This document shows positions 11,249 through 22,136 of a stretch of 64,000 nt of DNA, piece after piece. Made by a program: the position numbers and the translations under genes. Under the pieces are notes generated by a model, which saw nothing but the letters and a program-made list of their open reading frames with translations, was not told the DNA's origin and did no database searches. Each line of letters starts with the position of its first letter. Position 1 is the stretch's first letter. The stretch comes from Evernia prunastri (taxonomy: Eukaryota > Ascomycota > Lecanoromycetes > Lecanorales > Parmeliaceae), in the NCBI GenBank assembly GCA_003184365.1, contig NKYR01000004.1, positions 1-64,000 of the forward strand, read 5' to 3'.

Positions 11249-13408
11249 TACCTTAGCCATTAATATTGCCTTTTATTCTTAGGTCAACCACGAACGCCGT
11301 GGCGATAAATAATGAGGCTGGCTTGCTGAGTGCTGACCCGCTTATCAACGTTTTTGAATGTAAGAAATGCCACGCTGTGCTGACTGATCGTTTGGCTTTC
11401 CTTACCCTTCCGTGCCTTCTTACCTTGCCTCATCATCTGCTCGTTGGAATACCTTGAATGTAAGTAGTTGCAATGTTCCTGTCCAATACCTTTTCCTATT
11501 GGTGAGGTGTTTTCTCTTTTCAGACGAGTGTTAACGCATTGCCTCACATGTCAGCACCGTAAATGTGTTGACTCAATAAATGGCACCCTGTTTGCCTTCA
11601 GCTCCGATGCCGTGCATGACTTCAGGATTCGACCTATTCCAAAAGATGCACGGTAAGTCCGCAGCAAAAGGATTAATGGCGGCCAGGAAGGAATTTCTAT
11701 GGCTGCTGATTACCGTGCAGTATATCAGTAACCAGTATATTTCTTTCCCGGCCACATCCTCCGCAAAAATTGACGCTGTCTAGCTTGCATCGCTGCTGCA
11801 GCTTGATGCAGGAGCCAAAGGTTTCGCGTCATCCCTCCATGGAAGGATCGGTGCAGCCTGAACAAAAGGTCCATGATTCGCTGAGAAACCCGTAGGATTC
11901 CTGCTGTCGCGGGTTGGCGGAGGACGCAGAAATGTCTGACCTGGGCGAACGCAGACGCAACTGTCTGAGTCAGCAGCCAACAGAGCAGTCCGGTGACCTG
12001 CTGAGATTTACAGCGACACCGTCCTCACAACTTTTTGTATACGTGCAGCATTGGACTCTTGAGAGCAGATATGCTTTCTGCGCAAGATGACCTTACGATC
12101 CGAACCGTCCATTTCGGACGAGGAGGGAGGAACCTGCAGATCCAATCGGAGGGCGATGGTGTGCCACCATCATTGGATGGTCGACCATTCGACTGCCGGA
12201 CTAACCTCCACATCCAACCAACATCCCGGTATCAAATCGCAACGATAGCGAAAAGTCCGGCACGGCCAGCGATGATGCAAGAGGCAGCCATGGCAGCCAA
12301 AATGTGCCGCAAATGGCGTACCCTCGCCGCATGCATTCGCACTGATTGCAAAATGCAGTGAAGGCCTTCTGTCGCAAGCAAGGAAGATGTTTGAGCTGTT
12401 TCAGAGTCTCACATCTCTCCAGTTGCCAAAGTCGCGTTTTGGGGGCTGGAGGGTAGATCGCTGTAGGGTATGATCGCGAACCGAGATTGTGGTATTGGCT
12501 CATCAGATGCCCAGAGTATGTTTCCCCGAGCCTCTCTTCTTCCTAGTTATCATTTACGGTATTCTATGATTGACCGACGTTGTACCTTGACGCCGCCGAT
12601 TTCTTATCCAGCTCCGTTTCCGTGCTCTGTAGGGCTTTCAAGCGTCACACTCTGTTTGGCGGGTGAAGGAAGGAAAGGTCGAGATTATCATCCAATCGGT
12701 TGGCTTGAATGAGCGCATCCTTCAGTGCCACTCAGGATCCCTGGCGATCCAAGTCCTAACTTTCCTCGCCTTCCCCTGCCCCCCCCTTTATTAAAGTTCG
12801 CCCAGCATCGACCTTTGGCGTCGCATGGCTTTTCTTAAGCACTAAAGGCTCTTTCCACACTAGAGGCAGCCAACTTTTTGAGCAGGGTCACGACTCACAA
12901 AAGAGTTGAGCGTACCGTATGAAGAGCGAATAGATAGCGTGCTGTAGGAAGGGCCGTAGCGGCATGCATGAGGTCCCCTACTCCAAAAGTAATTCCGTAC
13001 ATCCAACTTGCCTTAGGTTTTCGGTAGGAACTAGGTAGGAAGTCTTGAAAGGAGTTTTAATATGTAGGTAGAGTATGTGTGCAGTGAAAGCGTCTTACGT
13101 AGCCTCAGTCCTAAATGTGAGAATATGCCTACCCTACACCTTATTAGTAGCTGCTAGTTATAGACAGGTGCGGTAGCCTGCTCGATACTTGAACAGGGTG
13201 TAGTTCCCTTGGGACTCTGCCCGAAACGCTCCAACGCCATCTCTGCTTTCCCCTCCCAATAACTTAACACTCCAGTTAGGAAGTAAGATGAGATTAACCT
13301 CCTTCCTGTGCAGCGCTCTCACCTTCTTGCGCCTGCAACGCAAACACATTTGATCCACTCTGGGTTATTCTCGTCCATAACCACTCCTCCTTGCTTGCGA
13401 ATTCCTTT

Positions 13409-16400
13409 ATGTCTTCAGACTCACATTCGCAATCCCAGCGACCACAGTTCCTTCGCCAAGGTAGTTCTAGCTTCTCCGCAAAACAAAAGGTGGTCAATCT
13501 CTCGGAGCTTGGTTTGCTGCCGAGAAAAGACGGTCAGCGACCTGTGAATCGAAGGAGTAAGCACCTACCGTACTCCACACCGACCTGTTCTTTCTTCCAA
13601 CAATAACTGCTCATTTTTCCACTCCATGTCTAAGACTTGACTTGTCTTGTTCTGGAACCCGCTGCGTCGGTTCTGCATCTTTGCATCAACTGACTCGTCT
13701 CTCCTCGCCTCTTAGATAATTCTTCCCAAGCAGTAACCCGCCCAATATACGTCCCCACCCAGTCGCATAATCAAGAGCAGCCCGCACGGCCGCAATACAA
13801 TCGCCAGCAGTCTGCCATCTCCACTCATTCGACATCAGGTCGCCCTCATCCCCCCGTCTATCATCCACCGGAGCCCAAGAAGCCAAAGAATAGAAAGACC
13901 CTCCTAAGCCGTATTGCTGCTCAACAGACAGCCCGCGAACCAAATCCCGCATACAGTAACGGTACTGCAACCTCATTCAACTGGCGGTCGGGCCGCCCCA
14001 TGGCGGGCATGTTGGAAATCGAGAGATCGCGAACCAGGCGGGAGAGAACCTTTATCGGAAGCGAGTGCGCAGTCTGCGAGGAGCCTTTGGAACATACACT
14101 GCGAGGCGAAAGGATATTGCAGTTCTCTTGCGGACATGTTTCGCATGAGGCTTGCTTCTACGAGTATATTAAGGAGTTTGAGTCGCAGTACTGTCCGACC
14201 TGCAACGCACCGCTCGGTTTGGACACTAGCAGGGGCGGGAATGTACTCGACTTAGGTAATGCCACCATTAACGAATCGCAAACTCCGGCTTCGCTAATAA
14301 ATTCACAGAGAAACTTAGCAGTATCGTTCGTTCTGTGTCACAAAACAACGAAGCGCGGAGTAACCATCAACGCAATGGTAGCGGAAATGGCAGTGGTTCT
14401 CGGATCATCACACCGGTACCCTGGGACCCTCAGACAGGACAGGAAAGACCAAGTAGCCGCGGATCAAATCATCGCAATGCCCAACGTGAAAGCTCGCAGC
14501 CGCAAGATCCGCGACAAATGGAGCGGGAAAAAGAAAGACAGAACAGAGACATACAAAGGGAGAGGATCGAAAGATACGGAAGTCTAAGTCGGGCTCAACA
14601 GCATAACAGGAATGAAAGTGCCAACACTGGCGGTGTCCAATCCTCTGGCGAATACGGCGATACTCACAACAACAATAACAACACCGGCAGGAGGCATGAT
14701 TACGATGTTCAGTCTATGGAAACAGCTCTCAGCAGTCCTCGAGCGAGCATCACTAAGAACCCAATACCTGCGCCTACGGTGACGGTCAGGAGCGAATATC
14801 CTACGTTGACCCGGTCAAGGCAGCAACAGAGTCTAACATGCTTGGTCACTATCGAAGTTCCGGAAGGCAAATGGAGACCAGATCCAGCGGACCTCCGAGG
14901 TGCACCGGTCCTTCCCTCCATGCAACAAGACAGCGCTACCTTCAATAATCGGCCCGTCTCCCCAGCCAAGAGCCAACAAGCAGATTGGGGATTTGAATCT
15001 CCTGATGTTCTTGAGGAGATTACTGAGGATCTCCGTATTCGCGTAGATAACTGGCACGGGCTGGACTTCTCAAGGCATGCAGCTATTCTTCCGCTCCTTG
15101 TTATCAGTATCTGACGTCTCACAGGTTTGGAAAACTACGTCTCTACGGCACAGTACGAGTTGGAAAGGACCGTCAATCGTGGCAAGAGCTCGAATGCTTT
15201 CTTTTTGCTGAAATGCTCATTTGCGTAAAAGAGAAGAAGGGGGCTCCCCCACAGTACGCGGATGGGAACTCAAAACGCAAGCTCACAAGATGTACCCTCA
15301 AGGGATCGATCCTCATCAAGAAGCACCTGAAGCACGTGGAGTCGAGCCCCGACGAGCCAGTCCTAACTCTCAGTCTTTCAGTTCAAGATCTACAGCAGTT
15401 CCACCTCCAATTTCAAACGCGGACCCAAGTCGAGCAATGGAAACGCTCGCTTCTCGATCTGAACAACGACCACCCTACTCAGACCAACGAATTTGAGCCA
15501 GAAAACTCGGGCACAGACGACGATGATTACAGAACGATGAAAACCAAGCGTGCGTCGTCAGTGAATTCCTCATACGGTGGGCCAAAGTCGGTTAACACCG
15601 CACCAACAGAATACACTACATCTGGCATGGGCAGACCAGTGCAAGAGACGCGCATGCCGTCCTCTATACACGTGCCTCTTGACATTGTCATAGTCATCCC
15701 CGTCTCATCATCTATGCAGGGACTTAAAATTACGCTACTGCGCGATGCGCTCAAATTCCTTGTTCAAAATCTTGGTGAAAGAGATAGGATGGGCTTGGTC
15801 ACATTCGGGTCGAGTGGAGGCGGTGTACCGCTTGTGGGTATGACCACGAAGGCATGGGGTGGCTGGACTAAGATTCTCAACTCGATCCGTCCTGTGGGCC
15901 AGAAGAGTCTACGGGCAGACGTCGTCGAGGGCGCGAATGTCGCCATGGACCTACTCATGCAACGCAAAGCCAACAATCCCATTGCAACGATCTTACTCAT
16001 CAGCGACTCGTCAACGTCCGATGCGGACAGCGTGGATTTTGTCTTATCCCGAGCAGAGGCTGCAAAGTAAGTTTCTTTGTTGCTTACCCCTCACGCGCGC
16101 TCGGATGTTTGCCATGCGGGAACTTTGCACTTTGCGCAACGTGGGTACACTCAAAGTCTAACGTGTACTACTATCTTAGGGTTGCTATCCACTCTTTTGG
16201 TCTTGGCTTGACCCACAAGCCGGATACGATGATTGAGTTGTCCACGCGTACCAAAGCATCCTACACCTATGTCAAAGATTGGATGATGCTTAGGGAGTGC
16301 GTTGGCGGATGCTTAGGGGCCCTGCAGACGACCTCTCATCAAAATGTCAAACTGAAATTGCGCTTGCCTGAAGGATCCCCCGCAAAATTCGTCAAAATTT

Positions 16401-17400
16401 CGGGTGCCCTCCAGATCACCAAGCGCGCCACTGGGAAGGATGCTGAAGCCGCACTAGGAGATTTGCGATTCGGAGACAAGAGAGGTAAGGCTTTAATTCG
16501 CTGCGACTCCTACTGCTGAGACAAGGCTTTTCTAACAACTCCTCGATAGATATACTCGTCCAACTAGTCATCGCGCCGGATAATTCCTCCCAGGAGCACT
16601 TACCACAGGATCCATGGGAGAGTATTGTTTCCGGCCTCGAAGCACTAGGCGGGCCATTTGACGGTGATGAACAGAGGACCCTGAGTGTGGAGGAGGTTCC
16701 TCTGATCCAGGCCGACTTGACATACGGGGATATCCTTCGTGACGGCACTCTGACGCACCCGTCACGGCCATCTTTACTTGCCATCACAATGTTACCTGCA
16801 AATCCAAGGGCTAAGACCACGGGCAGGCCCGCAACACCGCCAATACCACCTCATCCTAGTATCGTTCAGCGTCGAATGGAACTGTTGACCTCAGACATGC
16901 TTAGCCGAGCATTGACCCTAGTCACCCGAGGGCAGCATGACCGTGCTCATCATCTCTTGAAGGAGACTCGCACGATTATGAAAGGATTAGGCAAAGGAGG
17001 TCTTCCACCTATCCCTCAAGGAGGAAATGCCAAACCCTCTGATGCACCTCCTAGTGTGCAAGGTGACGGTGCGACGACACCGGAGCGGCAACCTTCACCC
17101 GCCTCGGATGAGAACAGCATAGGTGGCCACGCTTCCGCCATCGATGCCATAACCTTGAACGCACTCGATACGGAATTAGAAGCATCACTCGAGTGGATAA
17201 ACCACCCAGCTGTCTTTGGTCGGGACTCGAGGAAAGCTGTTTTGCAAGCCATTGGCGTCATCGCTTCTCAGAGGGGACATACTTTCCGAACGCCGTCGGA
17301 GAGCCTCTGGGGTGGCCGCATAGCCGGTGTGAAGAGGCTGACGAAGCATTCGAGGGAGTGGAGAGATGCGGGAGACGAGGCGTTGATGGAGGAGGCGTGA
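13409..17400 (+). CDS. RING-PH-VWA scaffold protein, Far1/Ste5-like
   Basis: Exons are 13409-13556, 13716-14255, 14309-15074, 15125-16066, 16180-16484 and 16550-17400, giving 1183 residues. A disordered N-terminus leads to a RING-H2-type domain at about 167-212 (CAVCEEPLEH, then FSCGHVSHEACFYEYI and YCPTC). A long Gln/Asn/Arg-rich linker follows. A PH-like domain spans about 486-595 (FGKLRLYGTVRVGKD to VEQWKRSLLDL). A von Willebrand A-like domain spans about 670-870, beginning DIVIVIPVSSSM. RING plus PH plus VWA is the architecture of yeast Ste5 and Far1, pheromone-pathway scaffolds that bind G-beta-gamma and MAP-kinase components or arrest Cdk. The usual DxSxS metal site of VWA domains is degenerate (PVSSS). 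Intron 3 (15075-15124) has a GC-AG boundary. The architecture is well supported; orthology to Ste5/Far1 is inferred. Confidence 0.85.
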
Positions 17401-17904
17401 CGAGCGGTCTGGAATTGCCGTCACGCTTCTTGCAACACTGCTCGTACCACCTCATGGGAAAGTGAACCCATCCGTTTATGAAGGAACTCTTGGATGCCGC
17501 CATCATGATGAGACACGACTTCTGGAGATATGACTTTGGCATAATGACCAACAAACATTCCCTCGACCATCCACATTTCCATCGACACAGTATCTCCAAC
17601 GGCTTCGACAGCATCTTACTCGGAACCATATTCAAAATCATATTCAAACCCATATTCAAAAATGGTTCTAGGTGACGGCGAAACACCGGCGCACGGATTT
17701 ATGACGGCTTTCCTCACGACCTACTACTACACGACACCTTTTTATTTTCTTTCTGACAGTTTACTCCATCTACAATTCTGCAGGCGGGCATCCATTGCTT
17801 GCGAGTCCTTACCTGGCTTTTTGATACCCTGTTGCGGTGGTCTCGTGCAACACTAGTGGTGATGAGGAAAGGATTTAAAACGCGGAGGCGAGGCCATATC
17901 GACT

Positions 17905-17930
17905 GGGGAGGTTAGGGTGGGGGTGGGGGG
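17905..17930 (+). other. G-quadruplex-forming motif
   Basis: Four G-runs (4, 3, 5 and 6 G) are separated by loops of 6, 1 and 1 bases, starting about 500 bp after the stop of the RING-PH-VWA gene. The pattern is seen directly; folding is not shown. Confidence 0.6.
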
Positions 17931-18004
17931 CGCCCAAATATGATGGTGATGAAGTGATCTGAAGCGTGATATCTATTGGTAAAAAGCATGCGGCGGGGAG
18001 AGGT

Positions 18005-18023
18005 GGGTTGGGGTGGGGTGGGG
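18005..18023 (+). other. G-quadruplex-forming motif, very short loops
   Basis: Runs of 3, 4, 4 and 4 G are separated by loops of 2, 1 and 1 bases. Such short loops favour stable quadruplexes. It lies about 75 bp from the motif at 17905. Confidence 0.65.
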
Positions 18024-18094
18024 TGTGATCAGACGTGGGCGAAATGACGATCTGTGGACATACCTTTTGCCTTGCATAGATAATGATATGGTAA

Positions 18095-18550
18095 TTAGTA
18101 AAAAGATGGGCTTTTGGCCTTGTTTGAAATGACTTTCGTGTGGTCCTGAAGCTTGTGCGGGGTGGACTGACGCTCTGCCTCGACGACTATAGTTACGTTG
18201 AGCGGCTGTGCATGGAGGTCGTCCTCTAGCCGATGCTGGTGACTGGTACCCTCTAGGTTAATAACAGCTTTTTCCTTTTTTTCCTGCAGGCCAGGCGGAC
18301 TCAAGGCCATCGAGAGGAGAAGCGGATGTTGAGACTGGGAAGGGTACGGTGCTGGTTGTAAGGTAGTGATGATGATGATGCCGTAGGGAAAGATGCTTAG
18401 GTGCTGGAAATCCAGTACATTTCGCCTTTGTGCAATATCCCGAAACCCGTCCGATCTGGGAGGGAGTCGCTGCAGGAGCAGTCGGGGTCGAGGAACGGGT
18501 GCTTTCTTGTAAGCCCAATTCGTAGAGGAGAGACGTGATGTCGGTGCCAT
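18095..18550 (-). CDS. Unrecognised 151-residue open frame
   Basis: A single-exon frame starts at an ATG (18550). It is rich in Pro, Ser, Leu and Arg and has no signal peptide, membrane segment or known motif. It could be chance. It is listed only because it is the longest ATG-started frame in a 3.3-kb interval. Confidence 0.2.
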   Translation of the reverse strand: MAPTSRLSSTNWAYKKAPVPRPRLLLQRLPPRSDGFRDIAQRRNVLDFQHLSIFPYGIIIITTLQPAPYPSQSQHPLLLSMALSPPGLQEKKEKAVINLEGTSHQHRLEDDLHAQPLNVTIVVEAERQSTPHKLQDHTKVISNKAKSPSFY

Positions 18551-19705
18551 AGGGGCCGGTTTTTAACCTTGGGACACTTAGCCTATTTGAAGAAGGGCGC
18601 GCTCTTTTCTTATTCTACATAACTTCTCGAACAAACGATCTGTGAATTTTTTTGGGGGGTATAGAAGCTCTTCTCCTGATTAAATCCTTATAAGTCTATA
18701 GCCAAAAGTATCTTTGGATTCGTCCTCATTGTCAAGTTGTGAAATGGTGGTCTTGGACGATCTTACTTACCTAGATAGGCTGAGAACGGTTAGCGGCGGT
18801 GTGACGAGTGTTTTCCGGTCCCTTTATTGCACACGTTCTGTTGGTAGAGAATACGGAAGCGGTGTGGTACTTTGTGGATGTTAGGTAGATTTTGGATGCT
18901 CAAGAACTACCTGTTGAGGTTAGGATTTCCGTGACGAGAGGTAGGCTTCCCCGTACGAGGAGTTTGAATAACTGGGACTGTTGCCGTTGAGTACTATGCA
19001 GAGACTGAACAGCCGGCAACATATCGCGCTGCCTTTCGCCCCGTGTGTCCACTGCTCGCCATGTTTTCAATTATCATTGATGTCCTTTTTAGAGGTGCGT
19101 GGGAGCAAGGTGTGAAGCTATAATAGGGCGATGATGCACCTGATTGAGGATTGTAAGATCCGCGGTGGCTGGCTTGCATACAAAAAAACGACAGAGGGAG
19201 TGAATATCCAAATTCGGTAGAGGTCGAGCAGACTCTGTCTTGCGAGAAATCGAAGGCGAGTGAAAAATACATATGAGGTGACCGCATCCTTGGTGGCTTG
19301 GTTTTGGAGGACGTCAATACATCCAGATATAAATGAAAGGCGGACGAGATGTTTTTCTCATGACGGATTTCCAGATTTTGGAGCAACGATGTTAGTGGAA
19401 GCTGGGATCAAGTAATCAGGTACCACATGAGCCTGGAATGCTTTGAAGAAGTGCGTGAGTCTCCCTCACCTTTGCAAAATATGATATCGAAGTTTGGCTA
19501 ATGCTCAGCTGCGAGAAGGGATATGCAACGAGCGGTATTGAACTAAGCAATCCTCCCAGAACATAAAAAGAATCATCCAGCTACTACTGCAATCATAAAG
19601 AGGAGGGCATCAGTGAGCCAAAAATTGTTGAAGATGGAAAGCCACGCCATCATGACAAGCGACTAGATTTTCAGATGCAGACTGGAGCCGGGAGCGGAGT
19701 AGATA

Positions 19706-19842
19706 TGTTGGTAAGTACTTGGTACTGCAGTTACTGCTGTGAGACTGAATCACTAGATTTGGTATTCCTAATGATGTCTAAGGAAGAAGGATTCTATGTA
19801 CAGGAAAGGCCTTCATATATCAATGTACTAGGCCGAAAGACT
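19706..19842 (-). repeat. Truncated LTR copy ending at an N
   Basis: It begins TGTTGG and matches 19848 onward base for base, and the shared sequence includes four bases of flank (GATA). It is broken at 19842, next to the N at 19843. The identical flank suggests that this and the next copy are one locus assembled twice. Confidence 0.7.
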
Positions 19843-19843
19843 N
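19843..19843. other. Assembly gap (single N)
   Basis: A lone N lies between two copies of the same 139-bp sequence (19702-19840 and 19844-19982). It is best explained as an unmerged contig overlap. Confidence 0.85.
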
Positions 19844-19847
19844 GATA

Positions 19848-20017
19848 TGTTGGTAAGTACTTGGTACTGCAGTTACTGCTGTGAGACTGAATCACTAGAT
19901 TTGGTATTCCTAATGATGTCTAAGGAAGAAGGATTCTATGTACAGGAAAGGCCTTCATATATCAATGTACTAGGCCGAAAGAGTGTTAGTGGAAGCGAGT
20001 GTTGAGTCGTTCCAACA
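19848..20017 (-). repeat. Solo LTR, 170 bp, TGTTGG...CCAACA ends
   Basis: This complete 170-bp unit has 6-bp terminal inverted repeats TGTTGG/CCAACA. It is the reverse complement of 62917-63086 with the same length. Taking the upstream copy's left flank, the possible target duplication is AGATA/AGATG (4 of 5). Orientation is set by the TATATGAAGG-like promoter element read on the minus strand. TG...CA ends and 5-bp duplications fit LTR retrotransposons, possibly Ty1/copia type. Confidence 0.75.
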
Positions 20018-20401
20018 AGATGGAATTCGACCAAATTGCAGGCTTTCAAAGGCGAAGGAAAGCAGGCTGCCTTGATCCTCCTGAATTCAATGGCTGGCTT
20101 TGGCAAAAGATGCAGACCTCGTATACTGCTTCTGAATAATCGCAAGCGCACAAATCGGTTTGAAAGCTAATGCACGACGCAGAGCATTATTCAAAGCTTT
20201 TCAAACACAGACTGAACCAATTTCTGCGTCACTTGAAACGTATCGGTGGTCTCTGACTATAAGGTGAACGTTGAATGATGTGGCGAAGGCTTTCCTCACT
20301 CAGAATCTTTGAGATGTTTCTTTCTTTGAAGTCGCACCTTCCTTAGAGACGGAGTAACCCTCGAACCTAAAATACTTTAGTAAGTCACAGGAATTGGCTA
20401 C

Positions 20402-20462
20402 GTAAGGTAAGGTAAGGTAACCACGGTAAGGTAACCACGGTAAGGTAACCACGGTAAGGTAC
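20402..20462. repeat. Minisatellite: GGTAA units, then three 14-bp CCACGGTAAGGTAA units
   Basis: Several 5-bp GGTAA units (20402-20420) lead into three nearly perfect 14-bp units at 20421, 20435 and 20449. It lies about 250 bp upstream of the OMA1 start codon. The unit contains the splice-donor-like GGTAAG. Confidence 0.85.
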
Positions 20463-20708
20463 GGGGGGAAGCCGGGTATGTACTTTACTATCTACTTAGT
20501 TCACTCCTACTCTACTTAGCCGCCTCGCAGCTGTACCTGTGGAATGTGGATGTTTAATCAATCAATTCAGAAACAACGAGCATCCTTACTGTTGGTGGGT
20601 GCAACATCTGTAAGACTATGGTGTCGCTGTCCTCGGAATCTGGTAGCGCTCAGTACAATGTGTCAACCTCTCTAACTTCCCCTTGTCTACTGAAGTCAAC
20701 AGCGCACA

Positions 20709-21919
20709 ATGCCCCTAAGATTATCGCTCAGCTCTTTGTGCGCTGTACAGCCTCTTATCAAGGCATCGGGCGTCCCAGCTTCTATCCCTCAAACTCTCAG
20801 GACCCTACCTCACCGCCCTCTCCTTTCCCTAACCCCAGTACGCTCAGCGTCCCAACGGGGACCTAGACGCACACAGTACAACCGCTTCGGTAACGCCCAG
20901 CATATTTACAGCACATGGAGAGCATCACCAAACTTTCGCTACGGTGTTGGTTCCGTTGTTGTCGCCGGGGGAGGATTCTGGTACTACAGCCGTGAACAAG
21001 TCCCCCAAACCGGTCGGTGGCGCTTCAATTGTGTATCACCAGCCCAGGAAGAAGCATTGGCAAAGTCATCATATCAAGCTATCTTGCAAGAATTTGGACG
21101 ACAGGTTCTACCGCCCAACCACCCTCACTCGAGAATGGTGAATAAGGTGCTGGAGAGATTGATACCGGCCGCTGGGTTGGAGGGGCAGCACTGGGAAGTC
21201 AAGGTCATAGATGATCCGGAGCAGATGAACGCCTTTGTCTTGCCTGGAGGTAAAGTCTTCGTCTTCAGCGGCATACTCCCCATTTGCGCTGGTGAAGACG
21301 GCCTCGCAGCTGTCTTAGGTCACGAAATAGCCCACAACGTCGCTCATCACACCAGCGAAAAGCTCAGCCAAATGGCCTACCTAATCCCGATCGCACTCAT
21401 ACTCGCTTGGACTTTCGATATATCAGGTCAAATGTCCCAATTCATACTCGACTTCGCGCTTGAACGGCCGGGCTCCAGAAGGATGGAATCGGAAGCGGAC
21501 CGTATTGGACTTTTCATGATGGCGCAGGCGTGCTACGATCCCAATGCCGCTTGGCGAATGTGGGAGCGTATGGCGAAGAAGGAGCAGTATGCGCCGCCGC
21601 AGTTCTTGGTACGCACGTCTCGGATTTATTGCTCCCTATCCTGCACCAAAGCTTGGGCCGTAGTACATAGTACGGAAGCAGAACCCCGCTTCTATTGTCA
21701 ACCTGTTTCGTTAACACGGTTCTCCTGCCTTCGAGAAGCAACGCTAACTCCGAATCTGTGTAGAGTACGCATCCTGCGAGTAAGAACCGGATGAAGGTCA
21801 TTCAGGAATGGTTGCCGGAGGCACAGCAGAAGAGGGCGGAGAGCGAGTGTGGGGTCACGATTGGGTACGCAGACGATTTCAGGAGGGCGATTGGGCGTGA
21901 GGATGAACGGTTCTGGTGA
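20709..21919 (+). CDS. OMA1: Mitochondrial metalloendopeptidase OMA1 (peptidase family M48)
   Basis: This inner-membrane zinc protease acts in mitochondrial protein quality control and overlaps the m-AAA protease. Exons are 20709-21608 and 21764-21919, giving 351 residues, near the yeast length (345). The N-terminus (about 1-50) is basic and Ser/Leu/Arg-rich without acidic residues, as expected for a mitochondrial presequence. A short hydrophobic stretch is at about 78-92 (VGSVVVAGGGFWYY). The catalytic motif HEIAH lies near residue 205, followed by a hydrophobic segment (YLIPIALILAW) and the downstream zinc ligand region SEADRIGLFMMAQA, which is typical of M48. The 155-bp intron was placed because the first frame runs into non-conserved sequence after QFL, and the second exon resumes with STHPAS as in the family. 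Confidence 0.93.
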
Positions 21920-22136
21920 ATGTAACGATGGACTTTGACGTTGACAATGGGGACTCATTCAAGGACCTCGGGCCATGATAGAATGACGTGTTGAGGTATC
22001 AGGTATCGGGACGGTTAGCAAGCATCGCTGCTCTCACATAGGTTTGACGCAACCTCCGTCCCGTTCACGGCTCACCCAACCCAAGCTCCACTCAGGAACC
22101 CTCCGTCTCCTCTTCCGCTGAGCCTACAATTGGCCC

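Larger units (their letters stand above)
9143..13408. other. Long gene-poor interval
   Basis: No coding region with family motifs or linked exons could be supported over 4.3 kb. It contains a CT-rich run near 9500-9560, a (GTC)7 microsatellite, a perfect 15-bp inverted repeat at 11207-11248 and a short C-rich stretch at 12778-12788. It may hold long UTRs, non-coding RNA or decayed elements. The last part is the likely promoter of the RING-PH-VWA gene. Confidence 0.5.
17401..20708. other. Gene-poor interval with repeats
   Basis: Between the scaffold gene and OMA1 no well-supported gene is seen. It contains two G-quadruplex motifs, an ATATTCAAA-type short repeat near 17627-17663, an LTR duplicated around an N, and a minisatellite. 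One unrecognised 151-residue minus-strand frame is listed separately. Confidence 0.5.

Noticed and set aside
11266..11656. Two Cys-rich snippets (FECKKCH and CLTCQHRKC) in adjacent frames, suggestive of a split zinc-binding domain
   Set aside because: The snippets do not join by any good intron, and neither flank continues with protein-like sequence.
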